A stretch of 29,424 nt of DNA from an uncultured Fretibacterium sp. (GTDB lineage Bacteria; Synergistota; Synergistia; Synergistales; Aminobacteriaceae): positions 1-29,424 of the forward strand of contig CALAUZ010000052.1 of assembly GCA_937892105.1 (NCBI GenBank), written 5' to 3'. Made by a program: the position numbers and the translations under genes. Position 1 is the stretch's first letter. Each line of letters begins with the position of its first letter. Shown piece by piece: positions 15,917 through 23,006 of the stretch. Below the pieces are notes generated by a model. It was not told where the DNA came from. It did no database searches and saw only the letters and a program-made list of their open reading frames with translations.

Positions 15917-16168
15917 TTAAGCCTCTCGAAGTTCAATTAGCGCATTGAAGAACTCATCAGGGAAACCTTTAAATCTAATTTTCAAGTAATCCATTGTAAC
16001 GCCCCTGTCATTTCTGAGTTCCTCATAGCTTATGTAATCAGTCTCATCTGCGAACAGCCCTTTGTATGTGCGAACACCATCATCGCAGAAATCCACGCCA
16101 TACCACGTAAAACCCGCATACGTCCATGTTGTATAGACTTCATCTGTCATTGCATAACCGCTGCTCAC
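15917..16168 (-). CDS. Small hypothetical protein
   Basis: Up to 83 residues, with many aromatic residues early (TTWTYAGFTWYGVDFCDDGV) and an acidic end (FPDEFFNALIELREA). The start is unclear: a GTG at 16168 or an ATG at 16150, neither with a Shine-Dalgarno sequence. It may be the tail of a longer, lost gene. I recognise no domain. It faces away from the DUF3793 operon. Confidence 0.4.
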   Translation of the reverse strand: MSSGYAMTDEVYTTWTYAGFTWYGVDFCDDGVRTYKGLFADETDYISYEELRNDRGVTMDYLKIRFKGFPDEFFNALIELREA

Positions 16169-16212
16169 AGAACAGGTTAGAACCAGCTAGGTTTCAGTTT
16201 TATATTTAATCC

Positions 16213-16239
16213 TTGACAAAAACGGGAATATATTATAAT
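16213..16239 (+). promoter_or_regulatory. Promoter of the DUF3793-flavodoxin operon
   Basis: A perfect TTGACA (16213-16218) and a perfect TATAAT (16234-16239), but with only a 15-bp spacer. Short spacing weakens basal activity and is common where an activator or DNA-bending regulator is needed. The -10 lies within the left arm of the inverted repeat at 16232-16265. Confidence 0.6.
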
Positions 16240-16265
16240 TTTGTATCATCAAACAAAATTATAAT
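16232..16265. promoter_or_regulatory. Perfect 13-bp inverted repeat: candidate operator
   Basis: ATTATAATTTTGT (16232-16244) and ACAAAATTATAAT (16253-16265) are exact reverse complements, separated by 8 bp. The left arm covers the -10 box and the right arm ends one base before the first ATG (16267). It could be a repressor site, with Fur-like regulation a natural guess for a flavodoxin gene, or a 5' mRNA hairpin. No T-run follows, so it is not a terminator. Confidence 0.55.
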
Positions 16266-16280
16266 CATGGCAGAAATATC

Positions 16281-16889
16281 ATGACCGAGAAAAACGCAAA
16301 GATTATCAGGAATTTCATGGAACACATAAAGGGTGCAGATACTGAAGACTTCATGAAAAACATGTTATATTGTTTCTGCGCACCAACTATAACAGGAATA
16401 AAGGCGGCATGTCTGATAAATTTTCGGCGCAATAAAGGCGAGAATATGCGCTCATTATGGAATTTACATGCTGATGAATGGCTTTCACCTTTGGGGCTGG
16501 AATGGATTTCATTTGACGAACATTGCGGCTCTGACAATGCTTTAGTCCTGATATACAGACGTGATTTGCTGGTGAAGGCTTTGGGGTGTGATATGGCGTG
16601 CGATATTCTTGCGGAATATGGTTATCCGCTTCATGATGTTGATGCCTGCCTTGAGTGTCTGCGGGGAAAATTCTGCGAAGGTTTCCCACATGAGATAGGA
16701 CTGTTCCTCGATTATCCGCCAGAAGATGTCAGGGGTTTCATCGAGGGAAGGTGCGCGAAGAACTCAGGTTGTCCTGGCTACTGGAAGGTTTACGGTGATG
16801 TTCGCCGTGCAGAAAGGATATTCAGGAAATACAAACGTGCGGAGTGCGATGCGGCCCGAAGGATAATGACGGGCAAAGCTGCAATATAA
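16281..16889 (+). CDS. DUF3793 family protein
   Basis: Up to 202 residues matching DUF3793, of unknown function. Family marks are APTITGIKAACLINF near the start, FPHEIGLFLDYPPEDVRGFI and CPGYWKVYGDVRRAERIFRK, and many Cys (about ten). In many anaerobes this family sits next to a flavodoxin gene, as here (19-bp gap). The start is uncertain. The ATG at 16281 has no Shine-Dalgarno sequence, but it overlaps by ATGA the end of a 5-codon frame at 16267-16284 (ATG GCA GAA ATA TCA TGA). A CAGGA site precedes the in-frame ATG at 16317. The gene is controlled from 16213-16265. Confidence 0.8.
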   Translation: MTEKNAKIIRNFMEHIKGADTEDFMKNMLYCFCAPTITGIKAACLINFRRNKGENMRSLWNLHADEWLSPLGLEWISFDEHCGSDNALVLIYRRDLLVKALGCDMACDILAEYGYPLHDVDACLECLRGKFCEGFPHEIGLFLDYPPEDVRGFIEGRCAKNSGCPGYWKVYGDVRRAERIFRKYKRAECDAARRIMTGKAAI

Positions 16890-16908
16890 ATTCTGGAGGC
16901 AAAGAATA

Positions 16909-17328
16909 ATGGCAAAAGTATTAATCGTCTACGTAACAACGACAGGTAACACCGAGAAAATGGCGAACGTTATCGCAGAGTCGGCAAAGGGTGCCGGTGC
17001 TGATGTAACGTGCAAGACAGTCGGGGAAGCGTCTGTAGCAGAACTTGCGGGGTATGACGTTGTAGCGTTCGGTTCTCCTGCAATGGGCGCGGAAGTTCTG
17101 GAGGAAGCGGAAATGGAACCGTTCTTCACGGAGGCGGCAGGTTCTCTCGGCGGAAAGAAGGTAGCATTGTTCGGGTCATATGACTGGGGCGATGGTGAGT
17201 GGCTCAGGACATGGGAGGACAGGTGCAAGGAGGCTGGAGCGAATGTTATCGCTACGGTGAAGGCACATCTTGAGCCTGATGATGACGCGGTTGCGGAGTG
17301 CAAGGAGTTTGGGAAGAAGCTCGCATAA
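16909..17328 (+). CDS. Short-chain flavodoxin
   Basis: A 139-residue FMN electron carrier. The phosphate-binding loop YVTTTGNTEKMA starts at about residue 8. The two isoalloxazine loops are near FGSPAMGAEVLE (Met or Leu in place of the usual aromatic) and GSYDWGDGEWLRTW, with Trp and Tyr. The protein is acidic and cytoplasmic. It replaces ferredoxin in low-potential reactions, often under iron shortage. TGGAGG precedes the ATG. It is the second gene after the DUF3793 gene and is followed by a terminator. Confidence 0.93.
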   Translation: MAKVLIVYVTTTGNTEKMANVIAESAKGAGADVTCKTVGEASVAELAGYDVVAFGSPAMGAEVLEEAEMEPFFTEAAGSLGGKKVALFGSYDWGDGEWLRTWEDRCKEAGANVIATVKAHLEPDDDAVAECKEFGKKLA

Positions 17329-17352
17329 TCATAAAGTGAGGAAGTAAAAAAA

Positions 17353-17393
17353 CTCCCGTTGAAATTATGGCGGGAGGTCTTATTTATTTTTAT
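17353..17393. terminator. Bidirectional terminator after flavodoxin
   Basis: CTCCCG (17353-17358) pairs with CGGGAG (17371-17376). A T-rich stretch follows on the plus strand, and six or more A precede it. It can end both the flavodoxin transcript and the convergent pseudogene transcript. Confidence 0.75.
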
Positions 17394-17403
17394 GCTTGAG
17401 GCT

Positions 17404-17664
17404 TTACTTCATGTCCAAGTATACAGCAACAACCTTAGCAAACTCGAAATCTTCAGAAGTGTCAACATCAACTGCTTCTCTCTGTTCGTAAGGAAGTATT
17501 CAGGGTTTATCACTGCAACAAACGTAACGTTCATCAATTTCAGGGACATTGCAGACCGTATCGAAAATATAATCGCAAAGAGGTATGCCATTCAACGATA
17601 GTAAATTCTTGCCGGGGAATATCTGGTTATTGAGTTTTATAGGGATAAACGAAACTATCTTCAT
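17404..17664 (-). pseudogene. NeuA/PseF-like cytidylyltransferase pseudogene with internal deletion
   Basis: The 5' part (from ATG 17664, AGGAGG about 8 nt upstream) reads MKIVSFIPIKLNNQIFPGKN, LNGIPLCDYIFDTV and IDERYVCCSD, the N-terminus of CMP-sugar synthetases of the acylneuraminate cytidylyltransferase family. After a few more codons the frame stops near 17500. In another frame a typical C-terminus follows: LPYEQREAVDVDTSEDFEFA, ending KVVAVYLDMK. The family is about 230 residues; only about 85 remain, so the middle has been deleted with loss of frame. The intact enzyme would activate a nonulosonic or related acidic sugar for surface or flagellar glycans. Confidence 0.8.
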
Positions 17665-17789
17665 CTCGTGCTGCCTCCTGGACAAAACGAAACAAAACAG
17701 ACTAAGCTACTGCAAACTGCGAACTGTCATACGCACACATTTTCGCTTTAATCAACCTCATTATTACGTGAATTTTTATTATTATAGCA

Positions 17790-17823
17790 TAAAGAAATTC
17801 CCCCTGCATTTTACAGGAGGAAT
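17790..17823 (-). terminator. Terminator of recA
   Basis: ATTCC.CCTG and CAGG.GGAAT arms (17797-17823) form a 9-bp stem with one bulge or mismatch, followed on the minus strand by TTTCTTTA. It lies 15 bp after the recA stop codon. Confidence 0.65.
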
Positions 17824-17837
17824 GAGCATTATCACTA

Positions 17838-19025
17838 TTACTGCTCCATATCAGTATCATTATCGCTGTCGGCAATATCGAGAATAGTATCCTCGCCATC
17901 AGAGCCAGCTTCTTCCGCTGTAACAGCACTCTCTGCGGCCATCGCAGCGTCATCGTCTTCACTGCGCATAATATCTGACGCTTCAGGCATGAAACCTATA
18001 CCTTCTCCAGCCTTTGCCATGATTGATTTCATGATTTCGTCCTGCAAAGCTGGGTTCTCTGACAGGAACTTTGCGACAGTTTCTTTTCCCTGTCCCAGCG
18101 TCTCACCCTTATACGTCAGCCATGAACCCTTTTTGCCTATTATCCCGTAATCCACAGCCATATCAACGACAGCAACTCCTACAGGGATACCCTTGCCGTA
18201 AATAAGGCTTGCATGTGCTGTTCTGAAGGGCGGGGATAATTTGTTCTTCACTACCTTCAAATATAATTCATGGCCTATGGTAACATCGCTTTTCTCAAGT
18301 TTCTTGCCGCGTCTCACTTCAAGCCTCACTGAAGCGTAAAACTTTAAGGCACGTCCTCCCGTTGTAGTCTCACTTGGGCCAGGTGCGTATCCTGTTGAGA
18401 TTAAGGCACGCAACTGGTTGATGAATATTACTATGCAGTTTGTTTTTGCTATAATTGAGGCAAGCCTTCTGAGGGAATACGACATTAACCGCGCCTGCAA
18501 TCCCATCTGGCTTTCACCTATTCTGCCGTCAATTTCTGCTTGAGGGGTTAAAGCCGCCACAGAGTCAACAACAACAATATCTACTGCTCCAGTCCTAACC
18601 ATCTGGTCGAGAATGTATAATGCTTGTTCACCGCTGTCGGGCTGTGCAAGGTATAAGTTCTCGATGTCAACGCCGAGTATTTTCGCCAATCTTGGATCCA
18701 AAGCGTGTTCTGCGTCAATGAACGCCGCTATTCCTCCTGCCTTCTGAGACTCAGCTATTGCGCACAGAGCTATTGTAGTTTTCCCTGAACCTTCAGGCCC
18801 AAATATCTCGACAATCCTGCCTTTAGGGTACCCGCCTATTCCCAATGCAACATCAAGAGGAAGAACGCCGCTTGAGATGACCTCGATATTGCGTTTTGCG
18901 GTGTCGCCGAGCCTCATTATTGCGCCATCGCCAAACTTGCTGCGGATATCGCCTATTGCTTCTTCGAGGATTTGTTCGCGGGTTGTCTGTCCTGACTTCT
19001 TCACTGCTTTAGCCAGAGTAATCAC
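17838..19025 (-). CDS. recA: Recombinase RecA
   Basis: A 395-residue ATP-dependent strand-exchange protein. Walker A is FGPEGSGKTTIAL, then AAFIDAEHALDP, VVVDSVAALTP, loop L1 RIGESQMGLQARLMS, IFINQLR, and loop L2 near PSETTTGGRALKF. The C-terminal 45 residues form a long acidic tail (SEDDDAAMAAES, GSDGEDTILDIADSDNDTD). The start is awkward: the GTG at 19025 abuts AAGGAG with no spacing, while an in-frame CTG nine bases on or a GTG at 19004 is better or comparably placed. A stem-loop terminator for cinA lies upstream, so recA probably has its own promoter (TATACT at 19058-19063, weak -35). No SOS box was recognised. Confidence 0.97.
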   Translation of the reverse strand: MITLAKAVKKSGQTTREQILEEAIGDIRSKFGDGAIMRLGDTAKRNIEVISSGVLPLDVALGIGGYPKGRIVEIFGPEGSGKTTIALCAIAESQKAGGIAAFIDAEHALDPRLAKILGVDIENLYLAQPDSGEQALYILDQMVRTGAVDIVVVDSVAALTPQAEIDGRIGESQMGLQARLMSYSLRRLASIIAKTNCIVIFINQLRALISTGYAPGPSETTTGGRALKFYASVRLEVRRGKKLEKSDVTIGHELYLKVVKNKLSPPFRTAHASLIYGKGIPVGVAVVDMAVDYGIIGKKGSWLTYKGETLGQGKETVAKFLSENPALQDEIMKSIMAKAGEGIGFMPEASDIMRSEDDDAAMAAESAVTAEEAGSDGEDTILDIADSDNDTDMEQ

Positions 19026-19080
19026 TCCTTATACTGTCATGTGAAATTTGCCCGCATAGTATACAGCATTTTGACGCGAA

Positions 19081-19111
19081 AAAATTATCCTCCCCATCTA
19101 ATGAGGAGGAT
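19081..19111 (-). terminator. Terminator between cinA and recA
   Basis: ATCCTCC and GGAGGAT (19087-19111) pair, followed on the minus strand by AATTTTTT. It lies 28 bp after the cinA stop codon and separates cinA from recA. Confidence 0.7.
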
Positions 19112-19139
19112 ATGTCTTGTGCTGACTGAAAATCACAAA

Positions 19140-20357
19140 TTATTTCGATGTGTGCATAATCTTCCACAATTCCGAAAGCGCAAACCTAACCGCCCTCGTC
19201 CTCACTTCCTCACGATTTCCCGGAAGCCTCCTCATAACCGCATAACTTCCCTCACGTCCAGCAACGCCAAACCACACAGTCCCTACAGGCTTGGCCTCAC
19301 TTCCACCATCAGGCCCCGCAATCCCCGTAATGCTGACAGCGTAATCCGCCCCGTAAACTCTCATTGAGCCTTCCGCCATCTCACAGGCACATTCAGCACT
19401 TACTGCCCCAAATTTCTCCAGCGTCTCAGACTTCACGCCCAGAATATCGCGTTTAGCCTCGTTACTGTATGTTACCGCCGAACCGTTGAACACATCAGAA
19501 CTTCCCGCAATCTCCGTCAATGCACCTCCAACAAGCCCTCCAGTGCATGACTCAGCGCACGACACTCGAACACCCTTAGCCCTCGCCTCAATCAGTACAG
19601 CATCAGCAAGAGACCTCGAACCTTCAGGCAATGCAAGCCCCTCGAAACGTGAACGAGTTATTCCTTCAGCCCACGCTACAATCTCAGGTTTCCCGCGCAT
19701 AATCAGCTCAACTTGCGGGAATGCAGGTAGTATCGACACATGAAGGGACTTGTTCCCAATGACTTCCGGAATTTTCGAGGCTATGTCCATTTCGGGGGTA
19801 TCAAGGATTATCACTGACGCAGTACACTTTTCGTCATGCGCAAATATCTCCGGCAATTCCTGTCTCGTCATGGCCTCATACTCGAATGGAACGCCAGGAA
19901 GCGCAATTACTCTCGTCCCTTCACGCTCAAACTTTATTCCCAGTGCGAACCCTACAGGGTTATACACTGCCTCCGCAAGTTCGGGTATCATGGCTTGAGG
20001 GTCTCTCACTCTTTCGGTGTACTCGAAGCGTTTGGGGTCATTTTTGACGCGCTCAACTACTCGGTCATACATTGCATTGTTTGCTGAAAGTCCGCAACCC
20101 AAATATTCTGCTATGGCATAACGTGTCTTATCGTCATGAGTTGGGCCAAGTCCTCCTGACAGTATTAGAATGTCCGTCTTCCCAACCCAGCGTGAGAGCA
20201 ATGCTATAATTTCGTTCTCCTCATCTGAGATCACTTCTATGCGTTTTATTTCCCAGCCCTTTGCGTGAAACTGTCCGGCCATGGAGTGTGCGTTCTTCTC
20301 AAGCCTTGCACCTGAAAGCAATTCATCGCCTATTGCCGCCAATACTGCGCTTCCCAT
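19140..20357 (-). CDS. cinA: CinA: COG1058 domain plus NMN deamidase domain
   Basis: A 405-residue two-domain protein. The N-terminal MoaB/COG1058 domain starts AVLAAIGDELLSG and contains ILSGGLGPTHDDKTR. The C-terminal PncC-type domain (from about 245) carries VSCAESCTGGLVGG, GSAVTYSNEAKRDILGV and SITGIAGPDGG, the signature of nicotinamide-mononucleotide deamidase in pyridine-nucleotide recycling. The ATG at 20357 is chosen because it overlaps the pgpA stop as TAATG, has GGAGG upstream, and gives a normal N-terminus; the frame extends 11 codons further up. It precedes recA, as in many bacteria. Confidence 0.93.
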   Translation of the reverse strand: MGSAVLAAIGDELLSGARLEKNAHSMAGQFHAKGWEIKRIEVISDEENEIIALLSRWVGKTDILILSGGLGPTHDDKTRYAIAEYLGCGLSANNAMYDRVVERVKNDPKRFEYTERVRDPQAMIPELAEAVYNPVGFALGIKFEREGTRVIALPGVPFEYEAMTRQELPEIFAHDEKCTASVIILDTPEMDIASKIPEVIGNKSLHVSILPAFPQVELIMRGKPEIVAWAEGITRSRFEGLALPEGSRSLADAVLIEARAKGVRVSCAESCTGGLVGGALTEIAGSSDVFNGSAVTYSNEAKRDILGVKSETLEKFGAVSAECACEMAEGSMRVYGADYAVSITGIAGPDGGSEAKPVGTVWFGVAGREGSYAVMRRLPGNREEVRTRAVRFALSELWKIMHTSK

Positions 20358-20833
20358 TACGCCCATGCCTCCATTAATGCATATATCCACCCTGCGTGAT
20401 ACAGGTACGCGTTAAGTCCTTGAAGGATTATATTCCCCATTATTCCGCCAACTATATCATCAGCCATTATTCCCCAGCCTCCAGGAAGTTTCTCCATTGT
20501 ACTTACAGGATAGGGCTTGAGAATATCTATCAGTCTGAACAGGAAGAAGCCTGGAATTATGAAGCCTTTTGGCAGAAGATATATCGTCAGCCACATTCCT
20601 GGAAGCTCGTCAATGTTCAGAAAACTGGGGTCTTTTGTGCCGAAGTATGTCTCAGATTTCCCCGTAACATACACTCCTACTGCTGACACCAGCAAAATAG
20701 CCCACATCGGAACATCAACAAACACGCTCACAGCACATGCAAACGCTGAACTCACAGTGCCAGGCATTCCCGAAGGAATAAAGCCAAGCCCAAACAAACT
20801 CGCAATCCACACGTAATACGGATACTTCTTCAT
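20357..20833 (-). CDS. pgpA: Phosphatidylglycerophosphatase A
   Basis: A 158-residue membrane enzyme that dephosphorylates phosphatidylglycerophosphate to phosphatidylglycerol. Typical parts are GLGFIPSGMPGTVSSAFA near the start, the catalytic KDPSFLNIDELPGMW (IDE of the family motif), FFLFRLIDILKPYP and GWGIMADDIVGG. Three to four membrane segments are evident. It is coupled to cinA through a TAATG overlap. Its start follows about 80 bp of leftover sequence from the truncated STAS-kinase gene. Confidence 0.93.
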   Translation of the reverse strand: MKKYPYYVWIASLFGLGFIPSGMPGTVSSAFACAVSVFVDVPMWAILLVSAVGVYVTGKSETYFGTKDPSFLNIDELPGMWLTIYLLPKGFIIPGFFLFRLIDILKPYPVSTMEKLPGGWGIMADDIVGGIMGNIILQGLNAYLYHAGWIYALMEAWA

Positions 20834-20842
20834 ACTATCACC

Positions 20843-20919
20843 CTAAATCCCTTCTATTGGCTTCAACGTATCAGCAGCTTCACGCAGACGGTTCATGTAT
20901 CTTTCTGCACATTTCCTGC
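20843..20919 (-). other. Out-of-frame remnant after the STAS-kinase gene
   Basis: One minus frame, open from about 20950 to a TAG at 20843, reads protein-like sequence (LGRKCAERYMNRLREAADTL then KPIEGI). It has no start codon or ribosome site of its own. It may be the original C-terminal end of a longer gene, left after a deletion. I cannot identify it. Confidence 0.35.
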
Positions 20920-21720
20920 CTAACTCATAATTACCATTCTGGCATTTACCGTACTTACTTCAAACATTATAAATGTGTTTCTGTACGGTATTCGGTCAAT
21001 AATACCGTCAGCAAAGGCTTTATCGTCCGCTGAGATAAGCTCCATGTCAAAGGCTCTCTGTACTCTGGCATGTTGTCTATTCCTTGCGTCAGGGAAAGTT
21101 TCCGGCTCAAATTCTGTCGTGTGAAGTTTCTTCAGGAGACGGGCTGCCTTTATGCTGAGTTCTTCGAGGCGTTCAGGGTGTTTTGAGAGAATGCCTGACA
21201 TCGTATCAGCGTCAATCATCTCATAGACGAGGCCGTAATACTCTCCGGCTTTCACTGTGTCAAACGGTATCGCTGTAGGTATGCCGTGAAGGAAAACTTC
21301 ACGCGATGAAAGTCTGTCTTTCTCAACATCGGCGAGAGTTGCCGATTGCCTGCTGTATACTTTGATTATTGTCTCAGGATTAAGCCTGTATACTGTCGAG
21401 TATGCGCCGCTGCCTATGGCTTCAAGTCCTTCGGTTGAAATTTCACGGAGCTTTCTCCTGACGTTCAACAATTCCGTGAAGCCTGTAACATCGAAAATGT
21501 TATAGACATCATCTGAGACGTTAATCACATCGAGTTTTCTGTCAAACATCTTGCGGATTTTCAGCAGAACCCTTAGTCCCGCACTGGATATGTGTTCGAG
21601 TTCAGCAGCCTCAAAAACAGGAGTTTCACCAGGAAATTTTGCAAGCTCTGAAGAAATTTCTTTCTCAATGCTTCCTGCGTTATTCGAGTCAATTCTTCCT
21701 GACAAATTTATGGTCAGCAT
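20920..21720 (-). CDS. STAS domain fused to a truncated phosphotransferase/kinase-like domain
   Basis: A 266-residue protein. Residues 1-95 are a STAS (anti-sigma antagonist-like) domain with ELEHISSAGLRVLLKIRKMF, including the Ser that is phosphorylated in SpoIIAA-type proteins. From about 100 an aminoglycoside-phosphotransferase/kinase-like domain follows: the Gly-rich loop IGSGAYSTVYRLNPETIIKV with the ATP-binding Lys, then YGLVYEMIDADTMSGIL. At RIPYRNTFI, just where relatives carry the catalytic HGDxxPxN loop and the metal-binding Asp, the sequence changes to MFEVSTVNARMVIMS and stops. The catalytic half is therefore missing. It overlaps the rimO stop by 7 bp. It is either a decaying gene or a pseudokinase signalling module. 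Confidence 0.75.
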   Translation of the reverse strand: MLTINLSGRIDSNNAGSIEKEISSELAKFPGETPVFEAAELEHISSAGLRVLLKIRKMFDRKLDVINVSDDVYNIFDVTGFTELLNVRRKLREISTEGLEAIGSGAYSTVYRLNPETIIKVYSRQSATLADVEKDRLSSREVFLHGIPTAIPFDTVKAGEYYGLVYEMIDADTMSGILSKHPERLEELSIKAARLLKKLHTTEFEPETFPDARNRQHARVQRAFDMELISADDKAFADGIIDRIPYRNTFIMFEVSTVNARMVIMS

Positions 21721-23000
21721 GTTTTTACCTCGCCGAATAAATCATTTTCTTCACAGTCATAAATTTTTGCCCTCACAACATCGCCCGGCTCAATATCCCC
21801 AATATTGCCTGTGAGTATAACAGTTCCGTCAACTTCAGGGGCATCACGGTACGACCTTCCGCAAACATCGTAATCATTCTCGTCAATAAGAACATCAAGT
21901 TCGCGTCCAATGAATAATTCACCGCGTTCCTGCGCAATTTGAGACTGAAGCTCCATGATACGGCTGCAACGTAATTCTGCCGTCTTCTTTGAAACTTTGC
22001 CCTTGAAAGCTGCGGCCTTAGTTCCTTCTTCCGGTGAATAAACGAATGCTCCAAGCCTGTCGAACTCAATATCGCTCACAAAATCCATAAGTCTCCCGAA
22101 ACTTTCTGCCGTCTCGCCCGGAAACCCCGTCATAACCGTAGTCCTCAGTGTAAACAGCGGATCAAGTTCACGAACGTATGTGAATATCCTCCGCATGTGT
22201 TCAGGATCGCATGGCCTGTTCATTCGCGACAATATCTCACTGTCTGCGTGCTGAATGGGAATGTCAAGGTAGTGAAGCACCTTATCTTGCGTCATGAGAA
22301 AGTCTATTAACGCCTCGTTTACCCTGTTTGGGTGAAGGTAGAGAAGCCGTAACCATGTACCCGCCGGAACTGAAGCATTAAGCTCACGTATCAGTGTCTG
22401 AAGGTTAGTGCCGTCCCCAAAATCCTGACCGTATACCGTCAAGTCCTGACCTACAAGGCAAAGTTCCCTCGCTCCAGCAGCACACATAATTACCGCTTCA
22501 TCAATTACGCGCCTCAAAGGTACACTCCTGAGCCTTCCCCTAATCATCGGTATAGCACAGTATGAGCATAAAGTATTGCAGCCCTCACTGATTTTCAGGT
22601 AACGAGACCAGTAATTATTGCTGAAAGGTACAGGAGGACAGCTGGGAGTTTCACTTCCGCCTAGAAAGCTGATAACCTTGTCCCATTCCTCAGAACGAAC
22701 GAACAAATCAACGCTTCCGGAAAACTCTTCACGCAGTTCCTTCTCGTATCTGTTCACGAGACAGCCCGCAAGAATCAGCGTCTTAATCTTCCCGTCATTC
22801 TTCAGTGCTTCAAGGTCAACAATGGCATCAATATTCTCTTTCACCGCGTCCTGAATGAAACCGCACGTGTTTATGACGGCGCATTCAGCTTCTTCGGGTG
22901 CATCAGTGATTTCATGGCCGGAATACCTGAGCTGTGCCGCAAGATGTTCACTGTCAGCAGTATTCTTCGCACAGCCCATGCTAAGGAGAAATATTTTCAT
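21714..23000 (-). CDS. rimO: Ribosomal protein S12 methylthiotransferase
   Basis: A 428-residue radical-SAM enzyme that adds a methylthio group to an Asp of ribosomal protein S12. The N-terminal UPF0004 domain starts MKIFLLSMGCAKNTADSEHL and holds Cys10, a Cys in VINTCGF and a Cys in ILAGCLVNRY, which bind the second Fe-S cluster. The radical-SAM cluster motif is GCNTLCSYCAIPMIRG. A C-terminal TRAM domain follows (LDVLIDENDYDVCGR onwards). The KNTADSE and SYCAIP signatures favour RimO over MiaB. It starts 6 bp after the Mrr-like gene, so they form one operon. Confidence 0.95.
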   Translation of the reverse strand: MKIFLLSMGCAKNTADSEHLAAQLRYSGHEITDAPEEAECAVINTCGFIQDAVKENIDAIVDLEALKNDGKIKTLILAGCLVNRYEKELREEFSGSVDLFVRSEEWDKVISFLGGSETPSCPPVPFSNNYWSRYLKISEGCNTLCSYCAIPMIRGRLRSVPLRRVIDEAVIMCAAGARELCLVGQDLTVYGQDFGDGTNLQTLIRELNASVPAGTWLRLLYLHPNRVNEALIDFLMTQDKVLHYLDIPIQHADSEILSRMNRPCDPEHMRRIFTYVRELDPLFTLRTTVMTGFPGETAESFGRLMDFVSDIEFDRLGAFVYSPEEGTKAAAFKGKVSKKTAELRCSRIMELQSQIAQERGELFIGRELDVLIDENDYDVCGRSYRDAPEVDGTVILTGNIGDIEPGDVVRAKIYDCEENDLFGEVKTC

Positions 23001-23006
23001 TCGGAA

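Noticed and set aside
18900..19025. SOS (LexA) box upstream of recA
   Set aside because: Neither a GAAC-N4-GTTC nor a CTGT-ACAG type site could be seen in the upstream region.
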